Below are positions 43,771 through 54,362 of a stretch of 64,000 nt of DNA, in pieces. The stretch spans positions 124,001 through 188,000 of the forward strand of contig JAFQZK010000001.1 in the NCBI GenBank assembly GCA_017405965.1, read 5' to 3'. Positions within the stretch are counted from its first letter, which is position 1. The number at the start of each line of letters is the position of its first letter. A program made the translations under genes and the position numbers. The stretch is from Muribaculaceae bacterium (GTDB lineage Bacteria > Bacteroidota > Bacteroidia > Bacteroidales > Muribaculaceae). The notes under the pieces were generated by a model, which was not told where the DNA came from, ran no database searches, and saw nothing but the letters and a program-made list of their open reading frames with translations.

Positions 43771-46075
43771 GACATACCTGATGATGAGCCTTGTGCTAGC
43801 TGCGGTGTTCGCATTGTTGGCGACGTCTTGCTCAACGACCAAGAAACTGGGCGAGGGCGATGTGCTCTACACGGGAGTGAAGCACCTCAAGTATCACGAG
43901 GACAGTGTCAAGATTGATGAGGGCGTGAAGGCCGACATCTTCACGACCATCAACGTCCGTCCCAACAATCCGCTCTACTCGCCCTATTACCGCACGCCGT
44001 TCCCCTTCGGACTGATGATCTACAACAACATCGACGAGGATGCGAAGGGCTTCAAGGGATGGTTGTACAAGCACTTTGCCGCGAAGCCGGTGCTCATCAA
44101 GCGGGTGAATCCACAGGCTCGTGTCGATATGATCAACACCATCCTGCGCAACAACGGCTATTTCACATCCTCAGCATCCTACACGCTTCATCCTGCCAGC
44201 AACCCCAAGAAGGCCAAGATATCCTACGATGTCGACGTTCATGCGCCTTACACTATCGGCAACATAGAATATATCGGTGGCAAGGAGCCCTTAATCCAGA
44301 TGATCGACTCGCTGGCACGAACCAACCAGTATCTGCAGACGGGCAATCGCTATTGCTTGGACTCGCTGAGTGCCGTGCGCATCGATATCACCAACTTCGT
44401 GCGCAACCGTGGTTATTACTTCTTCAGGCCCGAATATATCCAGTATCTTGCCGACAGCGTTCAAGACCAAGGCATCATCCACATGCGCCTGATTGAGGCC
44501 AACGACATCCCCAATATCGCCATGATGCGCTACCGGACCAATGATATTGTGGCTACGGTGGTCAATGACGATGGGGTGGGTGAGCCCGATACCATCGAAT
44601 CCCCGCGCTGCACCCTCATCAAGTATGAGCCGGTCTATATCAAGGACAATGTCATCCCGTCATGTATTCGAGCCCGCAAGGGTAGTCTGTTCCGCATCAA
44701 CAGCATCGACCGTACACAAGTGGCCTTGTCTCGATTGGGCATTTTCAGCACAGTTGACATTCAGGTCACGCCGCTGGACAGCGTCACACCCGAGGGGGAT
44801 GGTCTGCTCGATCTGGCCATCAACTGCCAGTTGGACAAGCCGTGGGAGGTGACCTTCGAGATGCGTGGCACTTCCACCAACAGCCACATCGGCCCGGGTG
44901 TCGAGATCGGAGCAAGTCACAAGAACGCCTTTGGGGCAGGCGAGAAGTTTTCGGTTGACCTGTATGGTGACTATGAGTGGCAGACTGGAGGCTCAAGCGG
45001 TCTAAAGGGATCTGAATTCAACTCTTATGAATTCGGTATTGAGTCCAAATTGGATTTCCCCCGATTGTTGGCACCCAAATTCCTGTATCCTTCGCGCCGT
45101 TACACCAACTGGACCCGTTTTTCGTTGAGTGCCAACCTGATGAATCGCCCGCACTGGTTCAAGATGTCGCAGCTATCTGTAGCCGCCACATGGGAATGGC
45201 ATGCTAATCGTTATTCCAGTCACATGCTAACGCCGTTCAAGCTCACCTACAACCGCATGTTGAGCACCAGCGAGAGGTTTGACTCTATCATGAACGACTC
45301 GACTAACGTGGCACTGTACCAGAGTTTCTCGAATGTGTTTATCCCCAAGATTGAATACACCTATACCTATGACCGTGACATCACGCCACGCGACCACATT
45401 AATTTCACTGCAAGTTTTGCCGAGGCAGGCAATATCGCTTCCGGCATCTGGTCCTTGTGTGGAGTCAAGGGAACCAAGAAGTTGTTGGGAACGCCGTTTT
45501 CCCAATTCGTAAAGGTGCAGGGACAATTGATCTGGACGCGTCACTTCAGCTATGAGTCAGCCCTGGCGACAAGAGTCTTCTTGGGGGCCGCCCATGCCTA
45601 TGGCAACATGGATGAGTTGCCCTACAGGGAGCAGTTCTATGTCGGTGGCTCAAATTCGGTGAGGGCATTCAATGTGCGTTCTTTGGGACCTGGCAGTTAT
45701 CACCACGCCGAAGACAGTGTGAGCATCCCGTTCTATGATCAGACCGGTACCTTCAAGTTTGAGGCCAATGCCGAATACCGTTTCCCCATTATCGGCTACT
45801 TCAAGGGTGCAGTATTCCTGGATGCCGGCAATATATGGTTGCTGAAAAATGATGTGAATCGCCCTGGCGCTAAGTTGAAGATGAAGAATTTCTTTAACGA
45901 ACTGGCACTGGGTACTGGTGTAGGTCTGCGTTTCGACATGTCGATGCTCGTCGTGCGAGCCGACTTGGGTATTGCCATCCATGCCCCGTATGACACGGGC
46001 AAGAGCGGCTATTTCAACATCCCCAGTTTCAAGAAAGGCTACGCCTTCCACCTCGCCATCGGCTACCCGTTCTAG
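43763..46075 (+). CDS. tamL: TamL: lipoprotein-type TamA/Omp85 outer-membrane protein
   Basis: 770 residues from the chosen start MNRTYLMM. The lipoprotein signal ends LLATSC with the modified Cys at residue 23, as in the lipidated TamA variant of Bacteroidota. POTRA-like domains (about 40-400) are followed by a 16-strand Omp85 barrel with the conserved VGGSNSVRAFNVRSLGPG (compare VRGF/YRGY) and a final strand ending LAIGYPF. The start lies inside the last codons of tamB (overlap 43763-43770). Two in-frame ATGs at 43751 and 43754 would only lengthen the leader. Works with TamB in outer-membrane assembly. Confidence 0.9.
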   Translation: MNRTYLMMSLVLAAVFALLATSCSTTKKLGEGDVLYTGVKHLKYHEDSVKIDEGVKADIFTTINVRPNNPLYSPYYRTPFPFGLMIYNNIDEDAKGFKGWLYKHFAAKPVLIKRVNPQARVDMINTILRNNGYFTSSASYTLHPASNPKKAKISYDVDVHAPYTIGNIEYIGGKEPLIQMIDSLARTNQYLQTGNRYCLDSLSAVRIDITNFVRNRGYYFFRPEYIQYLADSVQDQGIIHMRLIEANDIPNIAMMRYRTNDIVATVVNDDGVGEPDTIESPRCTLIKYEPVYIKDNVIPSCIRARKGSLFRINSIDRTQVALSRLGIFSTVDIQVTPLDSVTPEGDGLLDLAINCQLDKPWEVTFEMRGTSTNSHIGPGVEIGASHKNAFGAGEKFSVDLYGDYEWQTGGSSGLKGSEFNSYEFGIESKLDFPRLLAPKFLYPSRRYTNWTRFSLSANLMNRPHWFKMSQLSVAATWEWHANRYSSHMLTPFKLTYNRMLSTSERFDSIMNDSTNVALYQSFSNVFIPKIEYTYTYDRDITPRDHINFTASFAEAGNIASGIWSLCGVKGTKKLLGTPFSQFVKVQGQLIWTRHFSYESALATRVFLGAAHAYGNMDELPYREQFYVGGSNSVRAFNVRSLGPGSYHHAEDSVSIPFYDQTGTFKFEANAEYRFPIIGYFKGAVFLDAGNIWLLKNDVNRPGAKLKMKNFFNELALGTGVGLRFDMSMLVVRADLGIAIHAPYDTGKSGYFNIPSFKKGYAFHLAIGYPF

Positions 46076-46086
46076 CCAACTATAAT

Positions 46087-46114
46087 AAAAAATCACCCGC
46101 ACGGGTGATTTTTT
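46087..46114. terminator. bidirectional terminator between tamL and clpC
   Basis: AAAAAATCACCCG and CGGGTGATTTTTT form a perfect 13-bp stem around CA. A and T runs on either side let it serve both convergent genes. Confidence 0.9.
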
Positions 46115-46147
46115 ATTTTCAGTATTGATTGTGGAGCCATGACTCCA

Positions 46148-48358
46148 TCAATTCTCTGTTATGTCCGTTTTCTCCTCCTTTTCCGCGGTTCGGCTAGACC
46201 TTGCTTTCTTGATGCGGGTGGCAATTTTGCCGTCCTTGGCATCGATGACGATGGTGTCGCCGGTCTTGGCCTCCTCGCGCAGCAGCATTTCGCTCAAGGG
46301 GTCCTCGATTTCGCTCTGGATGGCGCGCTTCAGGGGACGGGCACCATACTGGATGTCAAAGCCGTGGTCGGCTACCAGATTCTTGGCGGCCTCGGTGATT
46401 TCCAACTTCAGGCCGTTTTCCTCGACGCGCTTATAGAACGTTGCCAGCTCGATGTCAACGATCTTGACGATGTTGTCGTGATTCAGCGACCCGAAGGTAA
46501 CGATGTCATCCACGCGGTTCAGGAATTCGGGTGAGAACTGGCGGTTCAATGCCTTGCGGATGACCGAATCGCTGCGCTCCTTGGTCAGTTCGCCGGTGTT
46601 GAAGCCGACACCCGTGCCAAAGTCCTTGAGTTCCCTGGTGCCGATGTTGCTGGTCATGATGATGATGGTGTTCTTGAAGTCCACCTTGCGTCCCAGTCCG
46701 TCGGTCAAGTTGCCCTCGTCGAGCACTTGCAGCAGCATGTTGAACACGTCGGGGTGAGCCTTCTCGATCTCGTCGAGCAGCACCACACTATAGGGGTGAC
46801 GGCGCACTTTCTCGGTGAGCTGTCCGCCCTCCTCATAGCCCACGTAGCCCGGAGGCGCACCTACGAGTCGCGACACGTTGAATTTCTCCATGTATTCGCT
46901 CATATCGACGCGAATCAGGGCCTCGTCGCTGTTGAACAGGAATTGGGCGAGTTTCTTGGCCAGCAAGGTCTTACCCACACCCGTCGGTCCCAGGAACATG
47001 AACGAGCCGATGGGGCGCTTGGGATCACGCAGGCCGGCACGATTGCGACGGATGCTGCGGGCAATCTTGTCGATGGCCTCGTCCTGACCGATGACCTGCT
47101 TTTTCAGTTCGTCGGTCATACCCAGCAGGCGCAGGCCCTCACTCTGGGCAATGCGTTGCGTGGGCACGCCGGTCATCATGGCGACCACCTCGGCGATGTG
47201 TCCCTCGTTCACGGTCACGCGGCGGCTGTCGAGTTCAGCTTCCCAACGCTCCTTGGCCAACTGCAGTTCCTCTTTAAGTTTCTCCTGCTGGTCACGGTAG
47301 CCCGCTGCACTCTCAAAGTTCTGGGCTTGAACGGCCTTGAATTTGTTTTCTTGGGCCTCGGCGATGCGTTGCTCCAGCTCCTCGATCTCCTTGGGTGTAT
47401 CTACCTTAGTGATATGCACGCGCGATCCAGCCTCGTCCATTGCATCGATGGCCTTGTCGGGGAAGAAGCGGTCACTGATGTAACGCTCGGTCAGGGTTAC
47501 ACAAGCCCTGAGGGCCTCGTCGGTATAGCTCACGCCGTGATGTTTCTCATACATCGGCTTGATGTTGTGCAGGATTTCAAGCGTCTGCTCGGGAGTGGTG
47601 GGCTCGACAAGCACTTTCTGGAAACGACGTTCCAGGGCACCGTCTTTCTCGATGCTCTTGCGGTACTCGTCGAGAGTGGTGGCGCCGATGCACTGGAACT
47701 CGCCCCTTGCCAGGGCGGGTTTCAACAGGTTGGCGGCGTCCATAGATCCGCTGGCGTTGCCTGCACCCACGATGTTGTGGATCTCGTCGATGAACATGAT
47801 GATGTTCTTGTTCTGGCTCACCTCATCGATGACCGCCTTGAGGCGTTCCTCAAACTGGCCGCGGTATTTGGTGCCGGCCACGATGGCGGCCATGTCGAGC
47901 GAGATGATGCGTTTGTCGAGCAGTGTGCGTGCCACCTTGCGCTCGACGATGCGACGCGCCAGCCCCTCGATGATCGCACTCTTGCCCACACCGGGCTCAC
48001 CGATCATCACGGGGTTGTTCTTCTTGCGGCGGCTCAGAATCTGGGCCAGACGTTCGATTTCGCTCTCGCGGCCCACGACGGGGTCAAGGCGACCCTCGGC
48101 GGCCTCACGCGTAATATCCTTGCCATACTTATCGATGACGGGAGTGGCCGAATTGTCACCCCGACTGACATTTCGTCGCTGTCGTGTCTCACGGTAGGAC
48201 GACGGATTGTCGCCCTCACTATCGCCAGGATGGTTGCTGCCGCCGGGCAATTCGTCATCCTCATCGTCGTCCTCGTCAGGGAAATCGGCGCCTGCACGCG
48301 GGGCGATAACGTCCTGTCTCCAGTACTGTTGTTGCAGTTCGTGCTGGTTGTGTATCAT
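46148..48358 (-). CDS. clpC: ClpC-type AAA+ unfoldase lacking the N-terminal Clp_N domain
   Basis: 736 residues. Two AAA+ modules are complete: Walker [10 protein letters not shown] with Walker [14 protein letters not shown] in the first, and [15 protein letters not shown] with [13 protein letters not shown] in the second. A UVR-like middle region ([36 protein letters not shown]) marks it as ClpC rather than ClpB. ClpC of this group is normally about 820-850 residues with a 150-residue Clp_N repeat domain. Here that is replaced by about 75 polar, acidic residues ([16 protein letters not shown]). No Clp_N coding sequence occurs upstream up to the next gene. It probably works with ClpP, encoded elsewhere. 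Confidence 0.9.
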   Translation of the reverse strand: MIHNQHELQQQYWRQDVIAPRAGADFPDEDDDEDDELPGGSNHPGDSEGDNPSSYRETRQRRNVSRGDNSATPVIDKYGKDITREAAEGRLDPVVGRESEIERLAQILSRRKKNNPVMIGEPGVGKSAIIEGLARRIVERKVARTLLDKRIISLDMAAIVAGTKYRGQFEERLKAVIDEVSQNKNIIMFIDEIHNIVGAGNASGSMDAANLLKPALARGEFQCIGATTLDEYRKSIEKDGALERRFQKVLVEPTTPEQTLEILHNIKPMYEKHHGVSYTDEALRACVTLTERYISDRFFPDKAIDAMDEAGSRVHITKVDTPKEIEELEQRIAEAQENKFKAVQAQNFESAAGYRDQQEKLKEELQLAKERWEAELDSRRVTVNEGHIAEVVAMMTGVPTQRIAQSEGLRLLGMTDELKKQVIGQDEAIDKIARSIRRNRAGLRDPKRPIGSFMFLGPTGVGKTLLAKKLAQFLFNSDEALIRVDMSEYMEKFNVSRLVGAPPGYVGYEEGGQLTEKVRRHPYSVVLLDEIEKAHPDVFNMLLQVLDEGNLTDGLGRKVDFKNTIIIMTSNIGTRELKDFGTGVGFNTGELTKERSDSVIRKALNRQFSPEFLNRVDDIVTFGSLNHDNIVKIVDIELATFYKRVEENGLKLEITEAAKNLVADHGFDIQYGARPLKRAIQSEIEDPLSEMLLREEAKTGDTIVIDAKDGKIATRIKKARSSRTAEKEEKTDITEN

Positions 48359-48448
48359 TTCAATATATGTTTCGTTCTGTTATAATCAAAAATTAGCTTG
48401 TCATGTCAACATTCAGCAAACACCGTGCCACTCACATGACATCAAGAC

Positions 48449-48488
48449 AAAAAACTTGGGGGCAATCACATCTAGTGTTGCCCCCAAG
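48449..48488 (-). terminator. terminator after the endonuclease gene
   Basis: CTTGGGGGCAA and TTGCCCCCAAG form an 11-bp GC-rich stem, followed on the minus strand by TTTTTTG. It separates the endonuclease gene from clpC. Confidence 0.85.
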
Positions 48489-48516
48489 CCATGATAACGT
48501 TATTAACAATGCTGCA

Positions 48517-50328
48517 TCACAATGAAATAATCAAGCTGATGAGGGCGGTGACATCGCTGATGTTGACCTCGCCGTCATGGTTGATATCGGCCTGATCCAT
48601 ATCGATGTAGTTGCCGCCGCTATTGGTCAAGATATAGTTGATCATGGCGGTCACGTCACCGATGTTGACCTCGCCGTCGCCGTTCACGTCGCCGATAAGC
48701 AGGTCATCACCCTCTCCGGTGAGCGAAACAAATCGGATGTTGGACCATACGCTCTCGGTACCGTCGAGATAGACAGCCTTGACCATATACTTGTAGAGTC
48801 CTTCGCCCAAAGCCTGCACGGTGTATTGCTCGGTCGGGATACCGCTCACGGTGCGCCAGGTGGAGTCGCCCTCCTCGACAACGGCACGCAGCATCGGCGC
48901 TGCAGTGAGGTCACCGTTGTAAATCTCTACATTAGAGATATAGAAGCGGCTCTTGGCTCCTGTTCCCGCAATCTTGATGCTGCTGTCGCTGCATCCGGTC
49001 AGCACGACGGTATAATCGGCTGCATCATCGGTCAGAGCGATAGTCTGCTTGATGTCTCCGCAAGATACAATCACCGAACTCTTATCGCTCACACCGTTCT
49101 TGTTCTTCCAACTCCTGGCATTGAATTTCACACTGATTGAGCTTGAAAGGTCCAGTTCAGGGCTGATGAGTGTGCCAGCCACTTCGGCTGTGCCCCCCTT
49201 GAGGCTATGCCCGGCAGCGGTATAAAGTTTTGAGCCGGTCCAGCCAGGATTGTCGGTGTATTCATCGAGCGAACCGCTGATGTCGGTATAGCCATCGGAG
49301 TAAGCCACCACGTTGCCAAAGGTTTCGGTCAACAGCAGGGTAACCTGCGGCTCCTCGGTGCGGTTGACCTTGAGGGTGTAGCTCGAGACGTCGCCGCCGC
49401 TGGTCCAGTCGGCACGGAACGATGTGCCTGTCACCGTCGTCGTGTCAACGGGGAGCATGACGGGAACCTCCTTGTTGATGGGATTGTCAGGCGTGCCCTC
49501 GCCGTTCCAGCTGACGTGCTGCTTGGTGCCCCAGATGTGCTCGGCCAGCACGGGACAATCCACAAAGGGGTTGCGGTTGCCCTGGAATTCATAGACCGCT
49601 TCGTTGCGTTGTATCTCCTTGGGGCTCACGGGATCGGCACGGTGCCACTCCATGAGCATCTGCATCGACCAGGTGGAGAACGCCTTGTAGCCGTTGTTCT
49701 TGTCCAACTGGCCGCTGCCAGGCCAATGATCCACCGAATCCTTGTAGCAGGTGACCATATAGAAATAGATGCGGGCAAAGTCGCCCTTGTATTCGTCGTC
49801 GGGCTCAAACACGGTGGCTGTGTAGCCGTCGTAGGTACTTGCACCCAATTTGCCGCGCATCGACACGCCCAGCTCGTCGTTGGTATAGGTGATACCATTG
49901 GCACACACGCCGTAGGGGTTGTTACTGCGGCGCTGGTTCACATAGGCATCGGTGGGAATAATCATGGTCAGGTCGGTGAACATGGGATACACCTCCCCAC
50001 CAAACCAGCTCTTGGGGAACGAGTGCTCACGGTTCAGGCCCTGGCCCACATAGGAGGCCGTGCTGGGGTGGGGCGAATCGTGATTGTACTTGCAAGTGGA
50101 ATACATGTCGATGTAGTAGCCGTCGCTGCCGCCATCGGTCGTGGGATAGTAGTCCCACAAGGGGTTGTATCCTAGCAAGCTGTGGTTGAAGATGATGCCC
50201 TCGAGGGCGGTCATCAACGCTTCGTCTTTCATGCCGATGGCATTGGTGTAGTAGCCGTTAGGAATGTCGGCCAGGGCTGTTGATGCCATCAGTGTGCACA
50301 ATAATAAAAAAGAGGTAATTCTTTTCAT
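48517..50328 (-). CDS. secreted endonuclease I family protein with dockerin-like tail
   Basis: 603 residues with a signal peptide (to about ALADIPNGYY). The endonuclease I domain (about 22-290) has the catalytic GLNREHSFPKSWFGG and a C-terminal NRNPFVDCPVLAEHIWG. The second motif, usually DLHNLxPSDGYVNxxRSNxPFG, reads DLTMIIPTDAYVNQRRSNNP, so the His is missing. An FN3-like unit, a lectin-like beta domain and a second FN3 follow, then two dockerin-like repeats (GDVNGDGEVNIGDVTAMINY; DINHDGEVNISDVTALISL). Probably a secreted nuclease for DNA/RNA scavenging. It starts 12 bases after the HD gene. Confidence 0.85.
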   Translation of the reverse strand: MKRITSFLLLCTLMASTALADIPNGYYTNAIGMKDEALMTALEGIIFNHSLLGYNPLWDYYPTTDGGSDGYYIDMYSTCKYNHDSPHPSTASYVGQGLNREHSFPKSWFGGEVYPMFTDLTMIIPTDAYVNQRRSNNPYGVCANGITYTNDELGVSMRGKLGASTYDGYTATVFEPDDEYKGDFARIYFYMVTCYKDSVDHWPGSGQLDKNNGYKAFSTWSMQMLMEWHRADPVSPKEIQRNEAVYEFQGNRNPFVDCPVLAEHIWGTKQHVSWNGEGTPDNPINKEVPVMLPVDTTTVTGTSFRADWTSGGDVSSYTLKVNRTEEPQVTLLLTETFGNVVAYSDGYTDISGSLDEYTDNPGWTGSKLYTAAGHSLKGGTAEVAGTLISPELDLSSSISVKFNARSWKNKNGVSDKSSVIVSCGDIKQTIALTDDAADYTVVLTGCSDSSIKIAGTGAKSRFYISNVEIYNGDLTAAPMLRAVVEEGDSTWRTVSGIPTEQYTVQALGEGLYKYMVKAVYLDGTESVWSNIRFVSLTGEGDDLLIGDVNGDGEVNIGDVTAMINYILTNSGGNYIDMDQADINHDGEVNISDVTALISLIISL

Positions 50329-50340
50329 CGTTTATCTGGT

Positions 50341-50970
50341 TTATTGGTTAATTGAATCATAAATGGTGTCAAACAGGTTGCGAAAGGCCACGGGGTCGGC
50401 GAGAACCTGACGGAATTCCTCCAGTCGGCGCGCATTCTCGCCATGAGGAATCCATAGTTTGAGGTAACCGCCGTAGTCATATTTCTCGCGCATGTGCTCC
50501 ATCAGGCGGCGATACTGTCCCTCGCGATCCAGACCCGGCTCATGTTTCATGCCGTACAGCAAGGCTCGGCGCACAATAGTCTCACCGTCGATGATGCGGT
50601 CGGCCTCGGCCACGATGCGGCCATAGATGGTGCGCGGCTCATGGTCACTCGAGGCTCGGTGGTCCTCAGCAGCATCGGCAATCGTGTTGATTTCGGCCTC
50701 GTCAAACCATTGCCTCAATCGCTCGTCCTCGCGCACGATGAGGGCGCTATCAGTGTGATGGTGCTCACGGCCGTTGATCAGGCCCAGGTCGTGGTAGGCC
50801 GCTGCCGTAAGTAGCAGGCTTTGGTCAACCTCGGGGTAGTATTGAGCCAGACTCAAGGCTTGAGCCATCACTGTCAGGACATGATCGCGGCCATGTCCCG
50901 CATCAAAGTCATCGTAACGGGGAACTATCTCCCGCTCGATAAAACTCCGTATCTCCTCAATCTCCCTCAT
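50341..50970 (-). CDS. HD-domain metal-dependent phosphohydrolase
   Basis: 209 residues. The HD signature is complete: His in DAGHGRDHVLTVM (about residue 25-30), HD in AAAYHDLGLINGREHHHTD (about 57-58) and the later EDHRASSDHEPRT and EADRIIDG Asp. Such small HD proteins hydrolyse nucleotides or other phosphomonoesters in the cytoplasm, and the substrate cannot be told. In line with ribBA (39-base gap) and the endonuclease gene (12-base gap), so probably in the same transcript. Confidence 0.85.
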   Translation of the reverse strand: MREIEEIRSFIEREIVPRYDDFDAGHGRDHVLTVMAQALSLAQYYPEVDQSLLLTAAAYHDLGLINGREHHHTDSALIVREDERLRQWFDEAEINTIADAAEDHRASSDHEPRTIYGRIVAEADRIIDGETIVRRALLYGMKHEPGLDREGQYRRLMEHMREKYDYGGYLKLWIPHGENARRLEEFRQVLADPVAFRNLFDTIYDSINQ

Positions 50971-51009
50971 TAATCATATGAATCATTATCCAGCGGGCAA
51001 ACGCCTGCT

Positions 51010-52224
51010 TTAATCAACCTTGTGCAGATCGTGGCCCATGCGTGACTTCTTGGTGTGCATGTAGAACTCGTTGTAGCGGTTGGGCGTCACCTCGATGGGA
51101 ACATTCTCTACCACCTCGAGTCCATAGCTTTCCAAGCCAACTCGCTTAACGGGATTGTTGGTCATCAGCCTCATTTTGGTGATGCCCAGGATGCGCAGGA
51201 TGTTGGCTCCCACGCCGTAGTCGCGCTCATCGGGCTTGAAACCCAGGTGCACATTGGCATCCACGGTGTCGTAGCCGTGCTCCTGCAGCTTGTAAGCCTT
51301 GATTTTATTCATCAGGCCTATGCCGCGTCCCTCCTGGTTCATGTAAACGAGCACACCCTTGCCTTCCTGCTCAATCATCTGCATCGCCAAGTGCAGTTGC
51401 TCGCCGCACTCGCAGCGCATCGACCCGAAGATGTCGCCCGTGGCGCACGACGAATGCACGCGCACCAGGACGGGTTCATCGGCTCTCCATTCGCCCTTGA
51501 TCAGGGCAATGTGCTCCAGCCCGTTGTTGATCTGGCGGAAAGGAATGAGCTTGAAATGGCCGTATTGTGTGGGCAAATCGACTTCGTCGCCCACCTCGAC
51601 AACCTTCTCGGTGCGCAGGCGATAGGCAATCAGATCCTTGATGGTGATGATGGGCATATCGAATTTCTTGGCCACCTCGACCAACTGCGGCAAGCGGGCC
51701 ATGGTGCCGTCGGGATTGATAATCTCGATCAGGGCGGCAGCAGGGTAGAGACCGGCGATGCGCATCAGGTCGATGGAGGCCTCGGTGTGGCCAGCACGCT
51801 TGAGCACTCCCTTATCAACGGCGCGCAGGGGATTGATGTGACCCGGGCGCCCGAAGTCCTGAGGCTTGCTGTGGGGATTGGCCAGTGCTCGGATGGTCAT
51901 TGCGCGATCGTGCATCGAAACGCCGGTGGTGCAACCGTCCAGCAAATCGATGGTTACCGTGAACGGAGTGCCCAGCATCGATGTGTTATCATCGACCTGC
52001 ATGTTCAGTTCCAGTTCATGGCAGCGCTCGGCAGTAATTGGGGCGCAGAGCACGCCACGTCCTTCACGCAGCATAAAATTAACCTTTTCCTCGGTGATTT
52101 TCTCGGCAGCGATGATAAAATCGCCCTCATTTTCACGATCCTCGTCATCGACTACGATGACAAACTCGCCGCGGCGCAATTGCTCAACGGCCTCGTCAAT
52201 AGTATTCAGTTTGATTTCTTCCAT
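51010..52224 (-). CDS. ribBA: bifunctional DHBP synthase / GTP cyclohydrolase II
   Basis: 404 residues from [13 protein letters not shown]. The RibB half carries [11 protein letters not shown] (metal and substrate acids) and the RibA half carries [21 protein letters not shown] (zinc cysteines) and [12 protein letters not shown] (GTP site). It makes both precursors of riboflavin, one from ribulose-5-phosphate and one from GTP. The longer reading from 52359 would add 45 non-homologous residues and overlap the permease gene, so I used 52224. Follows the permease with a 49-base gap. Confidence 0.95.
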   Translation of the reverse strand: MEEIKLNTIDEAVEQLRRGEFVIVVDDEDRENEGDFIIAAEKITEEKVNFMLREGRGVLCAPITAERCHELELNMQVDDNTSMLGTPFTVTIDLLDGCTTGVSMHDRAMTIRALANPHSKPQDFGRPGHINPLRAVDKGVLKRAGHTEASIDLMRIAGLYPAAALIEIINPDGTMARLPQLVEVAKKFDMPIITIKDLIAYRLRTEKVVEVGDEVDLPTQYGHFKLIPFRQINNGLEHIALIKGEWRADEPVLVRVHSSCATGDIFGSMRCECGEQLHLAMQMIEQEGKGVLVYMNQEGRGIGLMNKIKAYKLQEHGYDTVDANVHLGFKPDERDYGVGANILRILGITKMRLMTNNPVKRVGLESYGLEVVENVPIEVTPNRYNEFYMHTKKSRMGHDLHKVD

Positions 52225-52273
52225 TTTTTCTTTCGTTACTTGATTGCAAAGCGATGACAGGCCCATGTCAAGT

Positions 52274-54211
52274 CTATTTATACTCCATCTCACGGCTGTA
52301 CTCGCCGTTGAGGATGGCCATGAGCTGATCGCTGGTCTTGATGGTGAGCTGGATATCACGCTTCAGGTTACGCTGATGCCTCAATCCGATGAGCCATACC
52401 GGCAAACCGATTGGGAACAAGGCAGCCAGCACAGTGCCGATCGTCTTGTTGCCCACCGGGCCGTAGGTGAGCAGTTGGCGAATGACGGGATAGTCCATGG
52501 CCTTGTTGAGCACCATCTGGTCGCGCGAGTTTGACAGATAGTCCACCACGCCGTCAACCTGCTCGGCCAGCGCCTTGATGGCTGCTCTGTCATATCCTTG
52601 TTGCCAATAGTCGATATAGCGTTGACGGCCAGGGTAGCGGTCCAGGAAGGCCTGGGCTGCAGCCTTGAGCTCAGTGGCCATAGTGATGGCCTGGGCCTCG
52701 TCAACCTCGTTGATGATGACCTCTTTGGCCTCGAGTTTACGCGTCTGGTGCAATCCGGTGAAGCGGCGCAGGAAGTTGAGCCAGGCATCGGGGTTGAACA
52801 CCGCCGAGTCGTTGACAGCCTTCTTGGTCAGGAACACGCCCAGCGGCAACAATACCGCTGAACTGAGCCACATGCCCTGCCACACTTCCCAGCGACCGTC
52901 ACGGGCCAGCTTATAGCCCATGTTGTCGATGATGTAATAAACAATGAACAGCAACACGCTCACCACGATGGGCATTCCCAAGCCGCCCTTGCGAATGATG
53001 GCACCCAGCGGGGCACCGATGAAAAAGAAGATCAGGCAGGCCAGCGACAGGGTGAATTTCTTCATCAACTCGATCTGGTGGCGACGGATGACAAAGTTGT
53101 TATCGTTGACGGGATAGCCCTGGAACTGGACATCCTGCATGGCCGTGGTGGCGCGCATCAGCGCCTGGTTGACAAGCATCTGCTGCTCGGTCTCGGGCAT
53201 GGCCTTGATCAGGTCATTGACATCGATGGTGCGGTCCAGTTTCACTTCCTTTACCGGCTCGGTGACGGTTTTACCGTCCTTGTGAACGGTGCGCTGCAGC
53301 GGCACGCCGCACTCGGGTTGGGACCGCATTTTAGCGACAATCAGGTTGGCCGCCGAATCCACTTTCAGTCGCACCGAGTCGATGGTCTGCTGCAGTTCGG
53401 CGATATTCTTGCCCACATATTGCGATTTCATCGTTTCATCGTCCATGCGGGTGAAATTGGCGTCATAGGGGATCAAGATTTCCTTGTCATGGAAAGTCTC
53501 GCGACGGTACAGTTCGCCGCTCATGCCGTTCACGCCGCCACCGCCTTTCATCTCCTCATACCACGCGCCCTTGTACAGCGTAAGCACCAGGTGCCGCTTG
53601 TCCTCAGTCATGCTCAGGCGACCTGAGTCGGCAGCGACGATTCGCGGGAACATCGTTCCCACCGACACGTCATAGATGAGCACGTTATACAGCATGTCAC
53701 GCTCCTTGTCCTTGCGCTTGACATAGATGTTATAACCAGGAATCTGGCTATAGACGGTGCCTTCGGGGATGTCGAGTGTGGGCGACGTCTGTCGCATCGA
53801 GAACAGCAGGGTCCACATCTTGACCTGTGACCGTGGCAACGCGTTATTCATGAAGAAAAAGGCTCCGATAGCCACCAACACGATGAGCGCGGCGATGGGC
53901 TTCATGATGGTTGTCAGTGAAATACCCGACGACTTCAGTGCCGTCAATTCAATGTGTTCGCCCAAGTCGCCGAATGTCATCAGCGCCGCCAGCAGAATAC
54001 TCAACGGCAACGCCAACGGCAACAACGACAGGGCGGCATGGAAGAACAGTTCGCCGATCAGGCCGATACTCAGTCCCTTGCCCACCAACTCGTCGATGTA
54101 GCGCCACAGGAACTGCATGATCACGATAAACAAGCAGATGCAAAAAGTCATCAGGAACCGGGGTAGGAACCTGGACAACATGAACGTATAGAGCCGTTTA
54201 ATCTTAAACAT
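52274..54211 (-). CDS. LptF/LptG family permease
   Basis: 645 residues of the YjgP/YjgQ family. Three N-terminal membrane segments (about 10-35, 55-80, 100-120) precede a periplasmic jellyroll of about 220 residues, then three C-terminal segments (about 385-480). A soluble C-terminal extension (about 500-645) with two further hydrophobic stretches is larger than in E. coli LptF or LptG (about 360). It would form the channel with LptB for LPS extraction. Only one such gene is here, so a partner is elsewhere. First gene of a likely operon with ribBA, HD and endonuclease genes. Confidence 0.9.
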   Translation of the reverse strand: MFKIKRLYTFMLSRFLPRFLMTFCICLFIVIMQFLWRYIDELVGKGLSIGLIGELFFHAALSLLPLALPLSILLAALMTFGDLGEHIELTALKSSGISLTTIMKPIAALIVLVAIGAFFFMNNALPRSQVKMWTLLFSMRQTSPTLDIPEGTVYSQIPGYNIYVKRKDKERDMLYNVLIYDVSVGTMFPRIVAADSGRLSMTEDKRHLVLTLYKGAWYEEMKGGGGVNGMSGELYRRETFHDKEILIPYDANFTRMDDETMKSQYVGKNIAELQQTIDSVRLKVDSAANLIVAKMRSQPECGVPLQRTVHKDGKTVTEPVKEVKLDRTIDVNDLIKAMPETEQQMLVNQALMRATTAMQDVQFQGYPVNDNNFVIRRHQIELMKKFTLSLACLIFFFIGAPLGAIIRKGGLGMPIVVSVLLFIVYYIIDNMGYKLARDGRWEVWQGMWLSSAVLLPLGVFLTKKAVNDSAVFNPDAWLNFLRRFTGLHQTRKLEAKEVIINEVDEAQAITMATELKAAAQAFLDRYPGRQRYIDYWQQGYDRAAIKALAEQVDGVVDYLSNSRDQMVLNKAMDYPVIRQLLTYGPVGNKTIGTVLAALFPIGLPVWLIGLRHQRNLKRDIQLTIKTSDQLMAILNGEYSREMEYK

Positions 54212-54236
54212 CGCTATGCATCGTCTTTTAACGGCT

Positions 54237-54267
54237 GCAAAAATACTATTTTTTTAGCAATTAGCAA
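54237..54267 (-). promoter_or_regulatory. Bacteroidota-type promoter for the LptF/G operon
   Basis: Minus strand: TTG at 54267-54265, a 19-bp spacer, TATTTTTGC at 54245-54237. The start codon is about 25 bases downstream. Confidence 0.7.
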
Positions 54268-54309
54268 TCAGCTTTCAGCAATTAGCCGAATACAGACTCC
54301 AGCCAACTG

Positions 54310-54362
54310 TCAACTATTCACTGTTCACTGTTAACTGTTCACTGTTAACTGTTCACTGTTAA
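54310..54362. repeat. short tandem repeat GTTCACTGTTAACT
   Basis: About three and a half copies of a 14-base unit (TTCACTGTTAACTG) run through the 3' end of the CYTH gene, so the stop codon and the last residues of that protein lie in the repeat. Confidence 0.8.

Noticed and set aside
46727-48385. 552-codon open frame antisense to clpC
   Set aside because: Shadow of a strongly biased gene; no start signals and no homology-like motifs.
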